64,000 bases of DNA from Acorus gramineus (lineage: Eukaryota; Streptophyta; Magnoliopsida; Acorales; Acoraceae). Position numbers and translations under genes: made by a program. A model generated the notes under the pieces. It was not told where the DNA came from and did no database searches. It saw only the letters and a list, made by a program, of their open reading frames with translations. Below are positions 24,230-35,150 of this stretch, one piece after another. Each line of letters starts with the position of its first letter. Position 1 is the first letter of the stretch. The DNA lies in the NCBI GenBank assembly GCA_030737835.1, contig CM060849.1:9384268-9448267 (forward strand), given 5' to 3'.

Positions 24230-25630
24230 TCAGCATTTTATTTTTTTTAAGATTAATTTAAAATTCAGTTTACAAAAAAAAAATTCTTCTTAAATTATAA
24301 AAAAAATTAGTTTTTAAGCATTTTTTCCATAAAATTATGCATGTAGTTTTTAATTGAGTTGCATTTTTTTTTATGTTTGAAAACAGGTTTAGAGAACCCA
24401 GCTTTCTACAAACCCACAAGCTCTCCAAATCAATTTCTAATAGGAATGCAGAGTCAATTGTCAATATGTCTTACAAATTCCATTTTCAGATAATTAGTTC
24501 CACATGAATATTTTTGAACTTCAGTTTTTAATTAGTTCCATATTTCAATTTTGGTGTGTTAAAGAACATTTTTTTTATGAAAAAGTGATAATTTAAAAAT
24601 TTGTTCCCAGCATGACTTTTGTGTAAGGGTAAGATTGTTAGCATTGCTATTTTTTAGCGTTTTTCAAAATATAAAATTTAAATTATTTGTCTTGTAAGTT
24701 TGGGTCTCCTGTTTGTAACTTTGTGTTTTGAGTTTTAGTTCCACATCGATTAAAGAGAAAAGTATTAAACACTATATAAAGTGTAGTGTGTATAAAATAA
24801 TGTTTGCTTTATAAAATGTAAGGTGTTAATGTGTTTTGCACGATGGGCACACTTGGCACTTTTTTTTTTGGTTGATCAAACAGTAGAGATCATTTTCATC
24901 AGATGCAATCAGGACCATCCAAATGGTGGACGCACCTGATGCAATGTGCACCATTGGATCGATCAAGAATCGGTTACCATGATTAAAGGGTGCCATTGGA
25001 AGGAGTGCGTCTTATGGTGATCGATCAGGACCATCGATCTTGAAACTAAAGATCCAACGGTTTAGATTGGGGGCGATTGGGCCTCTTGAAATGCCTTGAA
25101 AGGGTGCTCCAATGTCTATTAATATGCATCATTTTCTACCATTCAAACCAATCCGAAAATAATAAAAAGCTTTCTATTTTCCCTAAAGTTTGTTCTAGTA
25201 TTGGGTTTCCGCATAACCTAATACTAGGGTCTTGATTTACTTGGGTTATTCATTAGTATTTTGTCCATTATCGTTAGTGCAAACGCTGGTGAAAATATTG
25301 CTTCGACTTATCCTGAAGATTGATTTGCAGTACCCCTGTGCAGCACACTATTTTTTGGGGCAAATATTGTCTTAAGGAATTCAGTAATCCGAATGCTTTG
25401 AATTGGTGTGGAATTGGTATTCGTGGGGAAGGGTGGAATTCCAATACCCAGAAATTCCACTTTAATCCGGAATCCATATTCAATGTTATACCGGGGAACC
25501 AAACTCACAAAATGGACTTGTACCGCCCTATACCATGCTATTTCAGCTTTATGATCCTATCCAAACAAGCATAGGGATGATTGAGAGCCCCATGAACTCC
25601 AAGCCACATTCAAGAAATTTTCTTCAAAGA
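24230..25630. other. Repeat-derived stretch without recognisable gene
   Basis: This includes an LTR-like phrase 'ttccacatcgatt' followed by 'cactatataaagtg' (about 24735-24790) and a GAATTCC-rich stretch near 25370-25490. No paired ends or target duplication could be found, so no element is called. Confidence 0.35.
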
Positions 25631-25639
25631 GTATCAAGA

Positions 25640-26120
25640 ACAAACAGCTTAAGTCTCCATTTGAATATGGAATAACTCAGAGAATAAGTAAGAATAAAGC
25701 AGAATAAATATTTTTTGTTGTTTAGATGGAGGGAATACCCAGGGATAAATTATATCAGAATAAACTGGTATATATAAAGTGGGGTATATTGATTCTAACC
25801 AACCCACTATAGAATTAAAATTATTCTTTTTATTTATTCCACCTAAAGAATATATGAGCCCATTGTCAAATCAATTGTCATCACCTCTAATAAATCAACT
25901 GTTAAATCAACTATCATTAGTTTTTCATCTTTTATAAATCTTTACCCACACTTTATTCACATTTTATCCAAACAAAAAAAAACTATTATTACGTTTTCCA
26001 ATTAAAATAATTCAAAACACAACTAAACACAAAATCACTTTATCCTTATTTATACTCACTTATGCCGGAATAACTGCATACCCAAGAATAATTGTACACC
26101 AAAGTCTTGGGTATACAGTT
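25640..26120. mobile_element. MITE-like repeat, family 3
   Basis: Loosely inverted halves both contain GGAATAA/TTATTCC phrases: 'tttgaatatggaataactcagagaataag' near 25660 and 'ccggaataactgcataccc' near 26065. The central GTTTAG-TTTTTT region resembles 21895-22255. It does not code and its limits are approximate. Confidence 0.4.
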
Positions 26121-26248
26121 ATTCTGGCATCATGGCATAACCTGTGATAGGCCACACGTGTGAGTTCAAAACAATTAATAACATGTTTATCGTTGAATAT
26201 AGAAATACCACTACTTGTGTGTATATATATATTTGTTAAAGCTTATAA

Positions 26249-27351
26249 GAGCATCTCCAAAAGACTCTCTACACCATATTTTTCTCTATATAGAGAGTCA
26301 AAAACTTTAAAATCCACCTCTAAAAGCCTCCCCACACCCCTCCCTACCATATTTTTTCCCTACAAAGCTCCATACATATAGGGAAAACTACAATGCAAAA
26401 AAACTTTTTTATCCTTTTCAACAAAACCTCATTTTTTTTTTCAACCAACTCTCTCTCCCCATTTTTTAAATAGTGCTGTTACACTCAGTTTTTTTCTCAG
26501 TCCAAAACACATTCTTATATACCACTTTAGAAATCCAATGAAACATATACCTAGTTAGATGTTGTATATACCACATTAAATATTTTTTTGCACTAACTAA
26601 AAAATGGGTTCATTCAATTCGAAATGGAGCGATATACATTTTTTTATCAAAGCATATACTTCATTAGATGATGTTTACTATTTTTTAAAAAATAAAAACA
26701 TGTGAAGTTTGAGTTTTGATTGGTAAATGTGACTGAGTCTAACATTTTCCTTTTTTAAATCATCTCCCCCAAATGTATCCCATCTTCCTCTCTACCCTAA
26801 AAACCCTACAAAAATAAAAAAATCAAAACCTTCTGTTTCATCTGCCGTCCGTCCTGCCCGTCGTCCGTCCATCCGCCCCGTCTGCCGTCCGTCCACCTCT
26901 CTCTCTCACTCTCTCTCTCTCTCTCTATAAATCTTTGGTGACTTTGTGAATTGTGGTTTGTTGTGAGGGTTTTCATTTCTAAAAACTGTTTGATAAAATG
27001 TTTCTAAAATCCTAACCACAGATCTGATGCATCTACACTAGATTATATTTTTCATGTTTTATTTAAAAATTTTAATTTACTTTTAATTAATTTTTATTCA
27101 TTATTAATAATTTTATTTAAATGATCTTTATTCCAAGTCTTGATAAATTTTAGAGTGTGCTTGATTCATTTGACATTTGAATATCTTGTAATTTATAGAT
27201 ATGAATTGGAATAAATTGGTCATTTGAAATGAATATAGGATAAGAATGAGGAAACTTTTGGAGTGATAAAAAAAAAACTTCCTGCATATCATAGGGTATT
27301 TTTTTTTTCCTACAATGTAAGGAAACATTGGAGAGACTTTTGAAGATGCTC
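26249..27351. mobile_element. PIF/Harbinger-type non-autonomous element
   Basis: The termini GAGCATCTCCAAAAGACTCTC and GAGAGACTTTTGAAGATGCTC are inverted copies with one difference. The 3-bp duplication TAA lies at 26246-26248 and 27352-27354, matching the TTA/TAA preference of PIF/Harbinger and Tourist elements. The 1.1 kb interior includes a short CT microsatellite (about 26895-26925) and a GTCCGTCC-like run (26845-26895). No transposase frame is seen. Confidence 0.75.
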
Positions 27352-27736
27352 TAAGCTAAAGATTATAGCTTTTAGCTTAAAATAAACAGTTGTTGTATGT
27401 TTGTTCAAATTTATTAGAATTTATTTAAGCTAAAAACTATTTTAAAAAATCATAATCTCTAAGCTGAATTAGAGGTATTTTTCATATTATAACTTCTGAA
27501 TTATTTTAATAAAAATTATTTTAGATATTATTATCATTCACTTTATTTTCTAATAACCAAATCTTTTCTTCTCCTTTAAACTTTTCCTATCGTCTTCCAA
27601 ACACAGTACTGAAGTAAAAAAAAAAAATTGTGAATCAAATACTAGAGAATGAGAGTGATGAAAAAAAACTTGAGTTTCGAAAGAGAGGAGAAATAAAGAT
27701 TGAGATAACTTGTTGATACTTTGGATTGCAGCCTTG

Positions 27737-27970
27737 TCTTTTGGGTGAAATTTGGTTTATAACTAGAATTTTTCAGCTGAATAGAAAATGACTTTTTGAT
27801 TAATAGAGATCAAATTCTACTTTTTTGTCTCTTAAGTTTAATTTTTTTAATTTTTGTTATATTAAGTTATTTTTAAATATTCATAAAATTAATTTTATGT
27901 GTAAAATAATTTTATTTTATTAAATATAATTTAAATTTAACTTCTACATTTAAAATGAGTATATTTGATA
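27737..27970. repeat. Direct repeat, copy 1 (234 bp)
   Basis: This stretch and 29293-29526 are the same length and differ at only about five positions. They bracket the truncated Mutator-like element at 27972-29292. The repeat itself looks like older AT-rich repeat sequence and does not have LTR ends (no TG...CA). Confidence 0.85.
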
Positions 27971-27971
27971 T

Positions 27972-29292
27972 GGGTCTTGCTACATGGACCCCAAAATTTG
28001 AGCCCCATTCATAAGCCCCAATAGGTGTCATTAATTTATTGATTCCTGTTTGACTTTTTTGAAAGATAAAAAGAGCAGAGACAATACTATCATTCCTTTA
28101 TATTTGAATTTTTTATTCTAAAAAACAATCCCTCATTAATTGGGATTGAATAACCGCCTCTAACACTCCTTCTTTGAAAAAATTTCTTTTTTACCCTCAT
28201 AAGGCATCCACTACTTCAAAAATTCATTCCAGCCGGCGTTCTCATCTCCGGCGATCGGCATCACTACCTTTGGATTGCTCTCGTCGCCCTCTATCATATG
28301 AGAGGTGGATCGACTACCTTTCGAGTACTCCTCCGACCTCCATCTCCTCCAACCTCTACCTCCATTTTTTTCAGATACAGCTACAAATGAATATATTAAA
28401 CTTTCAGATACAGATTAGTATATTCACATGAAACAATTATATTCTACCTGTTAATGAAGCATTGCTTAGATGATTAATAAAAATATTTAAATATACATGA
28501 CAAAACAATTAAATATTATTCAGATACACATTAATCAAATCCATTAAAAAGAAAAATAACAAACAACAAATTGAGCTGGGTAAATAATTCAGATACACGT
28601 GTATCTGAAATCTGAAATAACTTTACATTAGATACAAGTGTATCTAAAATCTGAATGAGTTTAAAAATGAAACAATTATGGTTTATATACTAATGAGACA
28701 TTGTATAGATGATTAATAAAAGTCTTTAAATATAGATGTCAAAAAATAATTAAATATTATTCAGATACACATTAATCAAATCCACCAAAAGAAAAATAAC
28801 AAACAACAAATTGGGGTGGATAAATAATTAAGATACACGTGTATCTGGAATCTGAATTAGCAACTTTACATTAGATAACAATGTATCTTGAATCCGAATA
28901 AGTTAAATAATGATCATGCAAGGTTAAAAATATACTGAACGACTCAATATGCATACTTATACACATACACAACAACAAAAATGATTATACAAATCGTACT
29001 TATTCAGATGTCAAAAATCATACTGAATAATATTATGCAAGGCTACAAATTCAGATACAGTGGCAATGTATCTGAATTTAAATTAAATTCGATCTCAAAA
29101 ATGTATTGATAATTCAAAGATGAATGTAAAATCAGAATAATATGTTTTATTCAGATTGAAAAGCTTAACCTGAATGGATCATCATTGTTTGCACCACAAT
29201 CAGATCGCAAATAAAAAAAATTACTAGAATAATTATAATCTTCTCCTCCAATCCCCACCAAAACTAAATTCGATATTTTTTTCACATATCAA
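27972..29292. mobile_element. Truncated relative of the 1937-9584 Mutator-like family
   Basis: The left terminus GGGTCTTGCTACATGGACCCC and the following AAATTTGAGCCCC and AAGCCCCAATAGGTGTCATT phrases match the family ends. The frame at 28174-28431 resembles the one at 2126-2359 (shared LSYERWIDYLSS). TCAGATACA motifs fill 28370-29070, and the phrase 'aacctgaatggatcatcattgtttg' matches 8893 onward. The right terminus is missing: sequence stops where the second 234-bp direct repeat begins. Confidence 0.65.
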
Positions 29293-29526
29293 TCTTTTGG
29301 GTGAAATTTGGTTTATAGCTAGAATTTTTCTGCTGAATAGAAAATGACTTTTTGATTAATAGAGATCAAATTCTACTTTTTTGTCTCTTAAGCTTAATTT
29401 TTTTAATTTTTGTTATATTAAGTTATTTTTAAATATTCATAAAATTAATTTTACGTGTAAAATAATTTTATTTTATCAAATATAATTTAAATTTAACTTC
29501 TACATTTAAAATGAGTATATTTGATA
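29293..29526. repeat. Direct repeat, copy 2 (234 bp)
   Basis: This is the partner of 27737-27970. It ends with the same 'atgagtatatttgata' phrase and then continues into the older repeat that receives the CACTA element at 29680. Confidence 0.85.
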
Positions 29527-30455
29527 ATTACACAGTAAAAAATTATTTTATAACTTATTCTAACAAACATTTACAACTACTTATTTTCTATTTTTCAATA
29601 GCTACAACAACCATATCTATTGCTTATAAAAAAAAAATTAAAATCTATAATCTGTACATTTAAGCTACACTAAACATGGCACTATAAGAAATACAAGCAT
29701 TAGCTACGAAATATTTCACAACAAAAAACTATATTTTCACTGCAGAAGGTCTTTCTTGACGAAATGATTTCGTTGCTATTTTCGTAGCAACTACATCATA
29801 TGGAAAGATTTTTTTCTGCGAAAATTTATTTTCATAACAAAATGACACATTTTGCTACGAAATTAGTTTTGCAACAAAAGATATATTTTCGTAACAAAAA
29901 ATACCATTTTCTACAAACCGATTGGTTTTGTAGCAATATGTTCATCACAAAAAGCTACTTTTTACTCTGAAAATATGAGATGACAACGAAAGATAACATT
30001 CTCACAACTAAAAGTCTATAAATTTAATATAAAAAAAATAGAGATCTTTTCTTATGAAATATTCCACAAGAAAAGGTCGCATTTTTCGTAGGAAAAACTC
30101 ATTTTGATTTTTTTGTAAAACATTTTATATTATAATTAAATAAATATTTAAAGATGACAATAATAATAAAAAAAATCCAAATTTTCAATAAAACTAAAAG
30201 TCTATGTTGTACAGATGGTAAGTATTAACAATACCAAGCAAGATTTGTCCATCAAATGAGATCCCTCCATCATACAACCAATTAAGCAACAATTAAAAAT
30301 TGTAGGTTTACAATTAACTTCAGTACCAACTTTTCTTTACAATCTCCAATATAAACAAGTTAAGAGTTATTTATTTAAAAAAAAAAGTTAAGAGTTATTG
30401 CTCATATGACCAATAAATATTCACCAAGGAAACGGTATCCACAAGCTGCACCTTA

Positions 30456-30719
30456 CAATTTCATCAGGGTGAATCCCAACAAGAAATCTCCAACCCCTCG
30501 AGCAATCCGCAATATATGTGCATTATATGATATGAGCAAAGCAGGATAATATAAACTAGTTCCACACACAAAATTCATCACCAATCAATTCAAAATTTTA
30601 ATCCATGTCTTAAACCACGAAATAAATTATAAAACCCTAGGGAGAAGTTATACCTCTACATGTCCAGCATGGAAGAGATCAAATGCACTGTCAACACAGA
30701 CTATGCGTGCATCTGGCCC
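30456..30719 (-). pseudogene. Captured fragment of ethanolamine-phosphate cytidylyltransferase (PECT)
   Basis: Two exon pieces with an intron between them are present on the minus strand. The first (30654-30719) reads GPDARIVCVDSAFDLFHAGHVE; its AFDLFHAGHVE part is the CTP-binding HxGH motif region of CTP:phosphoethanolamine cytidylyltransferase, in the second cytidylyltransferase domain. It is bounded by AG before and GT after. The second (about 30456-30515) reads ILRIARGVGDFLL and then GIHPDEIV after a one-base deletion, matching the LGDFLLVGIHTD stretch that follows in the family. The frame is broken and the rest of the gene is absent, so this is transposon cargo, not a gene. Confidence 0.8.
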
Positions 30720-31212
30720 CTGCAAATTATAAACCATGATTCAGTGTTTGACAGCCGGTTTGACATCAAGAAGCACGATAAAGACAATGTATAAGGGTGT
30801 AGCTCAGAAATAAATCACTCCAGCACATGCAAGAAGCCAAGAACCTTGCAAAAAACGTATATAATTAGTGAAGATTGTCTGTTAATCCCACATTACGAGG
30901 ATAATATGAAAATTGAACCAAATCCTTCCCCATGGTTCCAGGTTCCTCAAGGATATAGCATGTACGACTGGCATGAGCTTCCGGCTATATTTGCAGTAGC
31001 CTAAAATATCGTCAAGGGTTAATTAAAAATTATTATCTTGCCAGGACAGAATAATCTTCCCGCTACATCTGTCCATTTTAATCAAAATTAAAGTCTTGTG
31101 TTATCTCCTCCGGGTGGCACATAAGTAATAAACTAGTTTTCATGTACGCACATTCGCGCGAGTTAATAAAATACTATATATGAAAACATACTTGAAATGA
31201 CATTTAAAATGT

Positions 31213-31351
31213 AACCTATGAAATTTGTTCCCACCTGGAAAGCAACATTTTTCCAAGGTGATAACTCTCCAAAAAATCTTTGTAAACCAATCTCCAATAA
31301 TTGATTACTATCAATAGATTTCACATGGGCAGCTATTTCTGTAATCCAACC
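31213..31351 (-). pseudogene. Captured exon of mannan endo-1,4-beta-mannosidase
   Basis: On the minus strand an exon preceded by an AG reads [20 protein letters not shown], then [12 protein letters not shown] and, near the end, QVGTNFI. Plant endo-beta-mannanases (glycoside hydrolase family 5) have WIxEMAxxVKSIDxxHLLEIGLEGFYG and VGTDFI in the same order. The frame is open over the exon, but EGFYG has become QRFFG and the flanking exons that carry the catalytic glutamates are not present. It is a captured piece within the CACTA element. Confidence 0.8.
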
Positions 31352-32024
31352 CTATCATGCAAACCACATGTAGCATGAAATATATACTACATATAAGATC
31401 ATAAATTACTTGATAATGGAAAAGAAAAGAATGGATCCCCATACTTGTATATTTTTTTCCAAATGTGCCAGATGTGCATTTTGGTTCAGTTTACTCCAGT
31501 AAAGCTGTTATATCTAGTGAATACATTAGGCCAAAAGAGGGAAAAAATAACCAACACCTGAACTTTCGAAAAGAAAAAAAAACACAGGAGGAATCTTTGG
31601 AACTTCAATCAAATTAGCTAATTGTGCATCCACTAAAGTGCTATTTAAGACTGAATACATGGATGCATAGCAAGCCACACTCATCCATCAACTGTTATGC
31701 ACATGAAGGAAATAAAATAAAACACAACTGAACACCCTGAGAGATAAACCATACAAATATAATTCACATTGTTAAACAAACCAAATTAAATCTAAATGAC
31801 AGATTTATAAAAACTACAACAAAAAGTTCATAAATGGATGAAATACATAAAATGGACTACCTCAAGGAATTTTATAAGCAATATACATCACTTCTTCAAA
31901 TCATCATCATATATGGATGAAATACATAAAATATATATGAATGAATTAAATAAAATGAGACCTAAAGAATAAATACAAAAATTTCTTGTCTTGGCCCTGT
32001 GTCATATCTCCTGTTTGTTAAGCG

Positions 32025-32140
32025 AAATTCAAAAGAATTTTCTATGAGAGTAGAGACAAAAAAGCGAAGGTAGCTTTCTCAACTTAGCCGTAAGATTAGC
32101 CACAGGGAATCCCTCCAATATCAAAAAAACAAAAATTTCT
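32025..32140. repeat. Retroposon-like tail shared with 57640-57715
   Basis: A stretch containing 'aaaagaattttctatgaga', 'aaggtagctttctcaacttag', 'gtaagattagccac' and 'tccctccaatatcaaaaaaac' is clearly similar to 57620-57720. Both end in an A-rich run after CCCTCC(A/G)ATAT. This looks like the 3' end of a SINE or LINE family. No internal promoter boxes were recognised in this copy. Confidence 0.45.
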
Positions 32141-33490
32141 TTAATGTTAAATCCACCAAAGGCAGGCAATGAGGATGCCCTAAAAGAGTGTTCCTCATTT
32201 AAATTAAACAATAAATTGAATACTGCCAAGTATGATAAACGGCAAACATCTATAAAGAACTCAACATACTGCATTTATTATCATGATCCTTTTTCTTGTA
32301 TTGCTCCCTCCACCCCCCATTTTATCACAGAACCTACAGAGAAAAAAAGAGTCAGATGTCAAATGAACCATAAGAATTAAGAAATAGCAAGTAATTGAAA
32401 AGAAGCAACTATAAGCGAGGGGGGCAATATTTATTGTAAAATGAAATCCTTTTCCCTAGATCTTACACCAATCATTCTATTAAATAGGTCTGAAACTTCC
32501 ACATCATATCATTATAACCATGATGCACTTAGGCATCAAAGTTCATTAAACAAGAAATCCCTTCCACTACAACATGTACCAGATTTTTCTTTAAGTCGTT
32601 GGAGAACACTCAACGAGCCAAGCTGAGAAGAGGCAAAATCAATGAAGAATGAGAAACCAAATGAGAAAACAAGGACAAATCAATAAAAACGTAAAAAAAA
32701 AAATTTAATCCATCAAATTCACCAAAAAAAAGAGTTCTAAATTACTATTTCAACAAAGAAAATTAGAGTTTTGATAAGTAGTCTAAACCAAAAAAAAAGA
32801 AAAAAATTATTACGTATGGTGGAAGAACGATAAATGCAGTGAATGACAAGCTTCCTCACTACATGATAATTGTGCATTGGTATCCATCAGATGCATATAA
32901 AATTGAAGTTAAATCAGTGCATTACAGTAGGTGATCCAAGAATACACTCACTACCATATTACCCACAAATAAAATATAAAATCAACTCAAAAGCAAACAC
33001 ACACCCCACTCAAAAGTTAACAATCATTCAATCAGCATACTCTCAAATGATCCAAGAAAAGCATACTTCTCACAGATATGGTGAAAGATCAAGATAGAAT
33101 ACTCATCAGAAATAAAAGATTGGGTTACTAGGCTCTAAACAAACACAGATGCACATCTTGAGTCTCGACATTCGTCAATCTAAATATATTAATTCTGAAA
33201 CATCACTATAAGCTACACAAAGAAAGAAAGAAAGAAAACTTAATTTGCAGTAAAAATCACAGCTCACCAATATATAGAGTCATGACGACTATGAAACCAT
33301 GACTTCATTATCAAAAAAAAGGGGGAAAATACATCAAAACGAGAACAAAAACCCCTATAAATCGCGGATTAAAGTGAGCAAAATAAACAATAAATCAATT
33401 ATAAGAGAGCAGATCTAATGTACCCAAACGTTCTACATTAAACAAAAAAAACACAGATCGATTAAACAAAAAAAACACAGAGGCACACAC

Positions 33491-33585
33491 CGATTTGGAG
33501 ATGCAGAGCTGCCTGGCCCGTTCGATGACCCTCGACACGATCTTCTTCACATTCACCTCCACAAACGGCAACACATCCGCCGCCC
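33491..33585 (-). pseudogene. Captured exon of a universal stress protein gene
   Basis: A minus-strand exon bounded by AG and GT reads GAADVLPFVEVNVKKIVSRV followed by ERARQLCISKS. Plant universal stress proteins (UspA domain) have a similar helix region with VxxxxxKKIxxRVxExAxxIC between the first strand and the VVEGD strand. The neighbouring exons, with the ATP-binding GxxG region, are not found within the element. This is the third host-derived piece in the CACTA element and lies in the same orientation as the other two. Confidence 0.65.
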
Positions 33586-33639
33586 CTTCAAAAACCAAAC
33601 CAAAACCCCCAAAACAAGATTCAGTGTTATTCTCGATAT

Positions 33640-34060
33640 AAAACCATTTTAATTGAATAAAAGATTTTTTTGTTTGATTATGTTTTTTTTTTTTATTCTC
33701 ATTAAAAAATGTAAGAATAAAAGTTGAGTTGTTTGATTGATGAAAAATAAAATATAAATAAAGTATAAAAAATTGGTTTGACATGTGGACCATATTGCAT
33801 ATATAAAAGGTATTGATAGGTGATTTAATGTGATGAGATGTATTTTTTTTTTTTTGTAGGTGGGCCCCACTTATTCATAGGAATAGATAAACTGAGTATA
33901 GCTTATCCTAAGGGTTACTTAAAATTGTTATACTCTCTTATACTGGTTTAAATTGGTTTAATAATACCAAATTATACTCTGCAAACCAACAGTCATTTTA
34001 CCTATTCATTCTTGTACCACCCTTATACCACTTTTATTCTCGCTTAACCCGTTACCCGAA
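33640..34060. mobile_element. MITE-like repeat, family 3, inside the CACTA element
   Basis: It shares GTTTGATTATG and TTGAATAAAAG phrases and 'gtaccacccttataccac' with the copies at 21895-22255 and 25640-26120. A 9-bp word, ttattctcg, occurs at 33627-33635 and 34034-34042 and may be a target duplication, but the word also belongs to the family's own edges. It does not code. Confidence 0.4.
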
Positions 34061-34672
34061 CGGGGGCAGTGTTTTGGCGGTGCGTTTTGTTTTTCAGAGT
34101 GAGTGAAAACGAGGAAAGCCCAAAATTGTATTTTTGGTCAATGTTTTCTAAAAAATTATGTGAACCGTCCAATCTGAGGACCACAGCTCGGACTGTTCAA
34201 TGATGCTGCCCTTGTATAGTTGTTTATATATAGACAAAGTAACAGAGTATCTAAATTTAAATATTTATATATAAACATATTATAAATATAATAATAATCA
34301 TTTTTTATTTTTAAATTTAAAATAATACTTAAATTTTAATTTAATTACAATAGATTTTATTAATTCTTATTTTAGATGAAGGGCAAATGATTTACTTTTA
34401 CTTTTTATATTTTTATATTTTATATATTTATTTGAAAACCAGCGCTCCCCTGTTTTGATACTCTGACCTTCTTACGAGGTAGTTGTGATTGATATTTCAT
34501 TTATGTTGTCTTTGTATATTCAATATAATAACAACACAACATTTTCTTAACATTATATTTGTAAACATATTTTTTATTTAAGAATTATTTAGTTTTTGTA
34601 TATATATATATATATATAAACATCAATCTTTTTTTTATTTATGATATTTATGATGTTATGATCCCGTGTTAA

Positions 34673-34688
34673 GCATCCATGGCTGAAT

Positions 34689-34722
<34 letters not shown>

Positions 34723-34746
34723 TAGGTTCAATTCCTGCTGGATGCA
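34673..34746 (+). tRNA. trnI-CAU: Plastid-derived tRNA-Ile (CAU) copy
   Basis: The 74-nt cloverleaf has acceptor halves GCATCCA and TGGATGC, anticodon CAT at positions 34-36 of the tRNA, and a T loop TTCAATT. It matches plastid trnI-CAU, which in plastids carries lysidine and reads AUA. In the nucleus it is a transferred copy. It lacks a clear RNA polymerase III context, and expression is doubtful. Confidence 0.85.
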
Positions 34747-34912
34747 GGCCAATGGGAACGTTCAATAAGTCTATTGGAATTGGATCTTTTATAAAGAGAA
34801 TCTCATCATCCATACATAACGAATTGGTATGGTATATTCATACCATAACATATGAACAGTAAGAACTAGAATTCTTATCGATACTGGAACTCATAGGGAA
34901 GAAAATGGATTT

Positions 34913-35150
34913 ATGGATGGAATCAAATATGCAGTATTTACCGAAAAAAGTATTCGGTTATTGGGGAACAATCAATATACTTCTAATGTCGAATCAGGAT
35001 CAACTAGGACAGAAATAAAGCATTGGGTCGAACTCTTCTTTGGCGTCAAGGTAATAGCTATGAATAGTCATCGACTCCCGGGAAAGGGTAGAAGAGTGGG
35101 ACCTATTAAGGGACATACAATGCATTAATAATGTATGATCATTACGCCAC
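34913..35150 (+). pseudogene. rpl23: Plastid rpl23 5' fragment
   Basis: The frame begins [18 protein letters not shown] and continues through [20 protein letters not shown], the start of plastid ribosomal protein L23 (family length about 93 residues). About 70 codons are open. After the GHTMH position the frame meets a stop, and plastid similarity fades by about 35150, so the C-terminus is missing. It is a truncated nuclear copy, not a gene. Confidence 0.85.

Larger units (their letters stand above)
34650..35150 (+). other. Plastid DNA insertion (NUPT): trnI-CAU to rpl23
   Basis: The whole stretch reads like the plastid inverted-repeat segment that holds trnI-CAU, the short spacer and the 5' part of rpl23, in the plastid order and orientation. 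Both plastid genes are still nearly plastid-like, so the transfer is not ancient. The insertion lies inside the CACTA element; its left limit is approximate. Confidence 0.85.

Noticed and set aside
24002-24250. Frame of alternating Pro/Asp/Arg words
   Set aside because: It is a translation of the GACCCG array of the hAT element.
24600-25330. Possible LTR (CCACATCG-type phrase and TATA-like CACTATATAAAG)
   Set aside because: I found no matching TG...CA ends and no target duplication.
28174-28431. Conserved small frame shared with 2126-2359
   Set aside because: The similarity follows from the shared transposon sequence and extends beyond the frame; there is no sign of selection on the protein.
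34673-34746. Functional nuclear tRNA gene
   Set aside because: The sequence and its downstream rpl23 match plastid DNA; the anticodon CAU for isoleucine depends on a plastid-type modification.
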